This document shows positions 55,875 through 60,716 of a stretch of DNA of 60,716 bases, piece by piece. The translations under genes were made by a program, and so were the position numbers. The notes under the pieces were generated by a model. That model searched no databases and had not been told where the DNA came from. It was given only the letters and a program-made list of their open reading frames with translations. Each line of letters starts with the position of its first letter. Position 1 is the first letter of the stretch. The stretch comes from Candidatus Shikimatogenerans bostrichidophilus (GTDB lineage Bacteria; Bacteroidota; Bacteroidia; Flavobacteriales; Blattabacteriaceae): assembly GCA_029851365.1 (NCBI GenBank), contig CP099832.1, forward strand, positions 123,641-184,356. The letters are read 5' to 3'.

Positions 55875-56561
55875 TTAGATTATTATGTTATCAAATTCTT
55901 TTAGTAAAAAAATATTTTTTCCTTTATTTTTAAAATATTTAAATATTTTATTTTTATTAATTTTAATTTCAGTGAATGTATTATAATGTACACCCATAAT
56001 ATTATTACATTTTAATAAATTAGAGGCTAAATATGCACTTCTATAATCCATAGTAAAAATACCACCTATAGGTAAAATTATCAAATTAAATTTTATATTA
56101 AAATAATTCATATCATAAAATATATCAGTATCACCTGCAATATAAATATATTTATTTTTATATTTTATTATAAATCCACCTGCATTACCTCCATATGTAC
56201 CATCATAAAAGCTACTAGAATGCAATGCATAAACATATTTAATATATAAATATTTATTAATTTTTAAAAATGATCCAAAATTTAAATTTATATATTTAAA
56301 TAATTTAAATTTTTTATTATAATATTGGCATATTTCAAAATTAGAAATTATTGTAGAATTATATATTTTATATATATTATTAACATCTTTAGTATGATCT
56401 ATATGTGCATGTGTAATTAAAATATAATCTATTTTTTTAAATATATTTATATTTTTATTCTTTAATATTGGATTATCAGTAAAAAATGGATCTACTAATA
56501 TATATATTTCATTAATAATTAATAATATAGTAGAATGTGATATATATTTAATTTTTATCAT
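55875..56561 (-). CDS. Metal-dependent hydrolase, UPF0173 / metallo-beta-lactamase fold
   Basis: A 228-residue MBL-fold protein. It has KIKYISHSTILLIINEIYIL, VDPFFTDNPI, the zinc motif ITHAHIDHTKDV near residue 50, IAGDTDIFYDMNYF, ILPIGGIFTMDYRSAYLAS and GVHYNTF. These define the UPF0173 family, whose substrate is unknown. Length matches. It starts 2 bases after the stop of rpoC on the same strand. Confidence 0.9.
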   Translation of the reverse strand: MIKIKYISHSTILLIINEIYILVDPFFTDNPILKNKNINIFKKIDYILITHAHIDHTKDVNNIYKIYNSTIISNFEICQYYNKKFKLFKYINLNFGSFLKINKYLYIKYVYALHSSSFYDGTYGGNAGGFIIKYKNKYIYIAGDTDIFYDMNYFNIKFNLIILPIGGIFTMDYRSAYLASNLLKCNNIMGVHYNTFTEIKINKNKIFKYFKNKGKNIFLLKEFDNIII

Positions 56562-56563
56562 AT

Positions 56564-59500
56564 TTATTTTTTTTTATTATCTAATTTTGGATATCCTGTA
56601 CCAGCTGGTATTTGATTACCTATTATAACATTTTCTTTTAATCCATATAATTTATCAATTTTAGCACTAATTGCAGATTCACTTAATATTCTAGTTGTCT
56701 CTTGAAATGATGCAGCAGATAAAAAAGATTTATTATATAAAGCAGATTTTGTAATACCTAATATAACTGGTATAGCTATTGCAGGTCTAGGCTTTTCTAT
56801 TTCAATTGTTTTTTTATTTTTTAATTTTAACATTAAATTTTTAATAGATATATAATATTTATTTAATAACATACCCTTTTTAAATTTTTTATATTTTTTT
56901 TTAATTTTAATTAAATTATTAATTTTTTTATTTATTTTTATAAAATCTATTTTATCTATAATTTTACCTTTAATTAAATTAGTATCTCCTATATCTATTA
57001 CCTTAACTTTATTTGTCATTCTTTTAATAATTATTTCAAAGTGTTTATTATTTATTTCTACTCCTTGCGATTCATATATATTCTGTATTTTATTTATTAA
57101 ATATTTTTCTAAATATCTAAGCCCCTTAATATATAATATATCTTCCAATGATATATAACCTTCAGTTAAAACTGTTCCATCTTTTATATAATCATTATCC
57201 TGAACTAATATTTGTTTAGATATATTTATTAAATATTTTTTAGTTTTATTTAATCTATAAGATTTTACTGTTATTTCATTAAATTTATTATTTTTTCTTT
57301 TTATTTTTACTATACCATCAATTTCAGATAAAACTGAATAATTATAAGGTTTTCTAGCTTCAAATATTTCTGTTAATTTAGGTAGTCCTCCTGTTATATC
57401 TTTATTATAATAAAACCTTCTTGGTATTTTTATTAAAACTTCCCCTTTTTTAATTATATCATTATCATTTACATTTAATATGGCTCCCTTTGGTAAATGA
57501 TATTCTTTTAAAATTTTTCCAGATTTATTTATTATAGATATAGTAGGGAAATATTTTAAATTTTTATTATCTATTATTATTAACTCTTTAAATTCTGAAT
57601 TCTTATCTTTATTTATTTTATAATTTATATTTTCTTTAAAATTATTAAATTTAATTTTACCATTTTTTTCTGAAATTAATACTACATTATATGGATCCCA
57701 TTTATAAATTATATCTCCAATTTTTACTATCTGATTATTCTTTAAATATAATAAACTTCCATATGGTATATTACTTTTATAAATTATTTCTTTATTTTTA
57801 TTTTTAATTATTAATTTAGTTGATCTAGAAATAATTAAATATTTATCTTTTATTTTAATATATTTTAAATATTTAAAACTAATAATACCTTTAAATTTTG
57901 ATTTTATTATATTATCTTTAGATATATTACCAACTGATCCACCAACATGAAATGTTCTTAATGTTAATTGTGTACCAGGTTCTCCTATAGATTGAGCTGC
58001 TATTATACCAATAGGATCTCCTACATTAATTAATCTTCTATTAGATAAATTACTACCATAACATTTAGAGCACACACCATATTTATTTTCACAAGTTAAT
58101 ATAGATCGTATAAATATTTTATTAATTTTATATTTATTAATATAATTTATTATATTTTCATCTATTAATGTATTTTTTTTTATAACTAAATTTTTATTTA
58201 TTTTTATAGATTTCAATAATATTCTACCTAATACATAACTATTTGATAAATTAAATTTATTATTAGTAATTTTTATACCATTTAATGTTTTACAATCTTT
58301 TTCTTTTATTATAATATCATGTACTACATCAACTAATTTTCTAGTTAAATAACCGGCGTCTGCAGTCTTTAATGCTGTATCAGCTAACCCTTTTCTAGCT
58401 CCATGAGTAGATATAAAAAATTCTAAAGAAGTTAATCCTTCTAAAAAATTTGATATTATAGGAGTATCTACTATTGATTTATCTATATTATTTTCTATGT
58501 TACTAGTAATTGACATATTATATTTTTGTGGTCTTGTAATTAATCCACGAATACCTGCCAATTGTCTAATCTGTACTATAGTACTTCTTGCTTCTGAACT
58601 TAACATCATATATAAAGAATTATATCTATTTTTACCCATATTTTTAATTATTTCATTAGCCATATATGATGTTGTATTACTCCAAATATCTATAATATTA
58701 TTATTTTTATCTTTTTCTGTTATAAATCCTAAATTATAATTTTTATATAAAGTATTAATTTTATTTTTAATATTATCTATAACTTTTTTTTTATTTTTAT
58801 ATACTAAAATATCTTCTAAATTAAATGATAAACCACCTTTATAAGAATATAATAATCCTATTTTTTTTAATTTATCTAAAAATTTTCTAATAACATGAAT
58901 ATTAGTATTTATATATATTTCTATTATAATTTTTTTTAAAATTTTTTTTTTAATTAATTTATTTATAAATTTATAATTTTTATGTTTAGGTATAATATTA
59001 TTAAATATAGCTCTACCTACTGTAGTATATATAAATTCATTATTTATTCTTAATTCTATATGATCATGAATATTAATTTTTTTTAAATTATAAGCAATTA
59101 TTATTTCGTTAATAGAATAAAATTTATTAGTTTTATCTTTTTTATCTTTTTTAAAATAAGAAGTTAAAAAATATAATCCCAATATTATATCTTGAGATGG
59201 TATTACTATAGGATTACCATTAGAAGTATTTAATATATTTTGAGGAGATAATATTAATAATTTAGCTTCTAAAATTGATTCATAAGATAATGGTAAATGT
59301 ACCGCCATTTGATCTCCATCAAAGTCTGCATTAAAAGCAGAGCATACTAATGGGTGTAATTTTATTGCTTTACCTTTTATTAATATTGGTTCAAAAGCTT
59401 GAATACTAAATCTATGTAAAGTTGGTGCCCTATTTAATAATATAGGATGATCTTTTATAATATTTTTTAATATTATCCATATAATTTCTTTTTTAGTATC

Positions 59501-60716
59501 TATAATTTTTTTAGCACTATTTATAGTATTTGCTAATCCTAAATTTAATATTTTATATAATAAATATGGTCTATATAATTCTATAGCTATTTTTCTAGGT
59601 AATCCACATTGATATAATTTTAGATGTGGTTCTACTACTATAACAGATCTTGCTGAAAAATCTACTCTTTTACCTAATAAATTTTGTCTAAATCGACCTA
59701 TTTTACCTTTTAAAATATCAGATAATGATTTTAATGGTCTATTATTATCTGTTTTAACTGAATAAGTCTTTCTAGAATTATCTAATAACGCATCTACAGC
59801 TTCTTGTAACATTCTCTTTTCATTTAATAATATTACTTCTGGAGCATCAGATTTAAATAATTTTTTTAATCTATTATTTCTTATAATAATTTTTCTATAT
59901 AAATCATTTAAATCTGATGAAGCGTATTTACCTCCTTCTAATTGTACTAAAGGTCTTAAATCAGGTGGTATTACAGGTAATACTGTTAAAACTAAATACT
60001 CTGGTTTATTTCTTTTTCTACCATTATAAAATAATTCTATAACTTGTATTTTTTTTAAAAGAATTCTACTTTTTATTATATTTTTTTCTTTATTATATTT
60101 ATCTTTATATATAAAATATAATTCTTTTATATTTATTTTTTTTAATATATCATAAATAGCAGATGCTCCTGTTTTAATAGATATATTTTTAGTTTTTTCA
60201 GAATTATATCCTATTAATAATTTTTTTATTTTTATATATATTTCTTCATTAATTAAATCATATTTTTTATAATATTTTTTATTAATTTTTATATATTTAA
60301 ATTCACCTAAATTTAATATTATATATCTGTCATAATAAATTATATTTTCAACCTCTTTAGGACTTTTATTAATTAAATATGAAATTTTATTAGGCATACA
60401 TTTAAAACCCCATATATGTACTACTGGGACCATCAATTTAATATGTCCCATACGTTCTCTTCTAACATTTTTTTTAGTAATTTCTATACCACATCTATCA
60501 CAAACTATACCTTTATATTTTATATTTTTATATTTTCCACATCCACATTGATAATCTTTTATAGGTCCAAAAATTTTTTGACAAAATAATCCATTAGGTG
60601 TTGGTTTTTGTGTTTTATAATTAATAGTTTCAGATATTAAAACTTCTCCATAAGAATCATCTATTATTTTTTTAGGAGAAGATAAATTAATATATATTTT
60701 TTTTATATTATTTTTA
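56564..60716 (-). CDS. rpoC: DNA-directed RNA polymerase beta' subunit, N-terminus cut by window edge
   Basis: Largest RNA polymerase subunit. The frame is open to the window end, giving 1383 residues; only the first few residues are missing, as the visible part already includes SPKKIIDDSYGEVLISETIN. The first zinc site CGCGKY...CDRCGIEI is upstream of the first in-window ATG (60451), which is internal (RRERMGHIKL). Other motifs are RFRQNLLGKRVDFSARSVI, the catalytic NADFDGDQMAVHLPL, the bridge and trigger region IAAQSIGEPGTQLTLRTFHV, the second zinc site CENKYGVCSKCYG and the C-terminal SFQETTRILSESAISAK. Confidence 0.97.
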   Translation of the reverse strand, partial: KNNIKKIYINLSSPKKIIDDSYGEVLISETINYKTQKPTPNGLFCQKIFGPIKDYQCGCGKYKNIKYKGIVCDRCGIEITKKNVRRERMGHIKLMVPVVHIWGFKCMPNKISYLINKSPKEVENIIYYDRYIILNLGEFKYIKINKKYYKKYDLINEEIYIKIKKLLIGYNSEKTKNISIKTGASAIYDILKKINIKELYFIYKDKYNKEKNIIKSRILLKKIQVIELFYNGRKRNKPEYLVLTVLPVIPPDLRPLVQLEGGKYASSDLNDLYRKIIIRNNRLKKLFKSDAPEVILLNEKRMLQEAVDALLDNSRKTYSVKTDNNRPLKSLSDILKGKIGRFRQNLLGKRVDFSARSVIVVEPHLKLYQCGLPRKIAIELYRPYLLYKILNLGLANTINSAKKIIDTKKEIIWIILKNIIKDHPILLNRAPTLHRFSIQAFEPILIKGKAIKLHPLVCSAFNADFDGDQMAVHLPLSYESILEAKLLILSPQNILNTSNGNPIVIPSQDIILGLYFLTSYFKKDKKDKTNKFYSINEIIIAYNLKKINIHDHIELRINNEFIYTTVGRAIFNNIIPKHKNYKFINKLIKKKILKKIIIEIYINTNIHVIRKFLDKLKKIGLLYSYKGGLSFNLEDILVYKNKKKVIDNIKNKINTLYKNYNLGFITEKDKNNNIIDIWSNTTSYMANEIIKNMGKNRYNSLYMMLSSEARSTIVQIRQLAGIRGLITRPQKYNMSITSNIENNIDKSIVDTPIISNFLEGLTSLEFFISTHGARKGLADTALKTADAGYLTRKLVDVVHDIIIKEKDCKTLNGIKITNNKFNLSNSYVLGRILLKSIKINKNLVIKKNTLIDENIINYINKYKINKIFIRSILTCENKYGVCSKCYGSNLSNRRLINVGDPIGIIAAQSIGEPGTQLTLRTFHVGGSVGNISKDNIIKSKFKGIISFKYLKYIKIKDKYLIISRSTKLIIKNKNKEIIYKSNIPYGSLLYLKNNQIVKIGDIIYKWDPYNVVLISEKNGKIKFNNFKENINYKINKDKNSEFKELIIIDNKNLKYFPTISIINKSGKILKEYHLPKGAILNVNDNDIIKKGEVLIKIPRRFYYNKDITGGLPKLTEIFEARKPYNYSVLSEIDGIVKIKRKNNKFNEITVKSYRLNKTKKYLINISKQILVQDNDYIKDGTVLTEGYISLEDILYIKGLRYLEKYLINKIQNIYESQGVEINNKHFEIIIKRMTNKVKVIDIGDTNLIKGKIIDKIDFIKINKKINNLIKIKKKYKKFKKGMLLNKYYISIKNLMLKLKNKKTIEIEKPRPAIAIPVILGITKSALYNKSFLSAASFQETTRILSESAISAKIDKLYGLKENVIIGNQIPAGTGYPKLDNKKK

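Overview
The window comes from an extremely AT-rich, gene-dense chromosome (G+C roughly 15% by eye) of a bacterium with a strongly reduced genome. Several genes point to Bacteroidota, probably a flavobacterial insect endosymbiont: the DUF3127 protein, the Bacteroidota-type RNA polymerase omega homologue, a DnaG whose zinc-site positions carry non-cysteine residues, a DnaE fused to an epsilon-like exonuclease, and paired 2-oxoacid:ferredoxin oxidoreductase subunits. Three shikimate-pathway genes (aroC, aroK, aroB) sit among almost purely informational genes. That combination resembles the very AT-rich beetle symbionts called Shikimatogenerans, but this is my inference from gene content and composition and no search was run. 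TGA is used as a stop codon (for example ending fmt, tilS, aroB and rpmA), so the code is the standard bacterial one.

Layout. 1-13 kb: pnp (5' end cut by the window edge), rpoD, pfkA, a DUF3127 protein with an acidic repeat tail, a SufT-like protein, an O-methyltransferase, cysS, proS, miaA, aroC, gyrB, rpsP, tRNA-Gln and fmt. 13-18 kb: tRNA-Lys, aroK-tilS-thrS, infC-rpmI-rplT, rnz. 18-26 kb: mutS running into tRNA-Gly, tRNA-Leu, the exonuclease-polymerase dnaE, korB, tRNA-Leu. 26-34 kb: an AddB-like nuclease, trpS, rpmA, rplU, glyS, tRNA-Phe and the rplM-rpsI-rpsB-tsf cluster. 34-44 kb: dnaK, tRNA-Arg, a stand-alone 5'-3' exonuclease, korA, dnaB, pheT, dnaN, tRNA-Asp, a zinc-ribbon-family protein without its cysteines, rpsU. 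44-47 kb: hisS, split by about 1.16 kb of foreign-looking repetitive DNA. 47-60.7 kb: dnaG, dapA, rpoZ, aroB, gyrA, rplS, a cysteine-less peroxiredoxin, efp, rpmH, rplY, rsfS, an MBL-fold hydrolase and rpoC (N-terminus cut by the window edge).

Functionally the region supplies replication (dnaE, dnaN, dnaB, dnaG, gyrA, gyrB, 5'-3' exonuclease, mutS), transcription (rpoC, rpoZ, rpoD) and translation (seven aminoacyl-tRNA synthetase genes, eight tRNAs, many ribosomal proteins, IF-3, EF-Ts, EF-P). Metabolism is thin: phosphofructokinase, a 2-oxoacid:ferredoxin oxidoreductase, three shikimate enzymes and a decayed DapA. Genes overlap or abut almost everywhere, and several convergent pairs share one AT-rich hairpin.

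The strongest anomaly is the repeat block inside hisS (about 45078-46238). It has a higher G+C, a degenerate satellite-like structure and no coding capacity, and cutting it out restores a full-length in-frame HisRS. Other notable points are a dnaB frame with no ATG, GTG or TTG start, an infC that must start at a non-ATG codon, mutS terminating inside a tRNA gene, and several proteins that keep their fold but have lost catalytic or metal-binding residues (peroxiredoxin, DapA, zinc ribbon).
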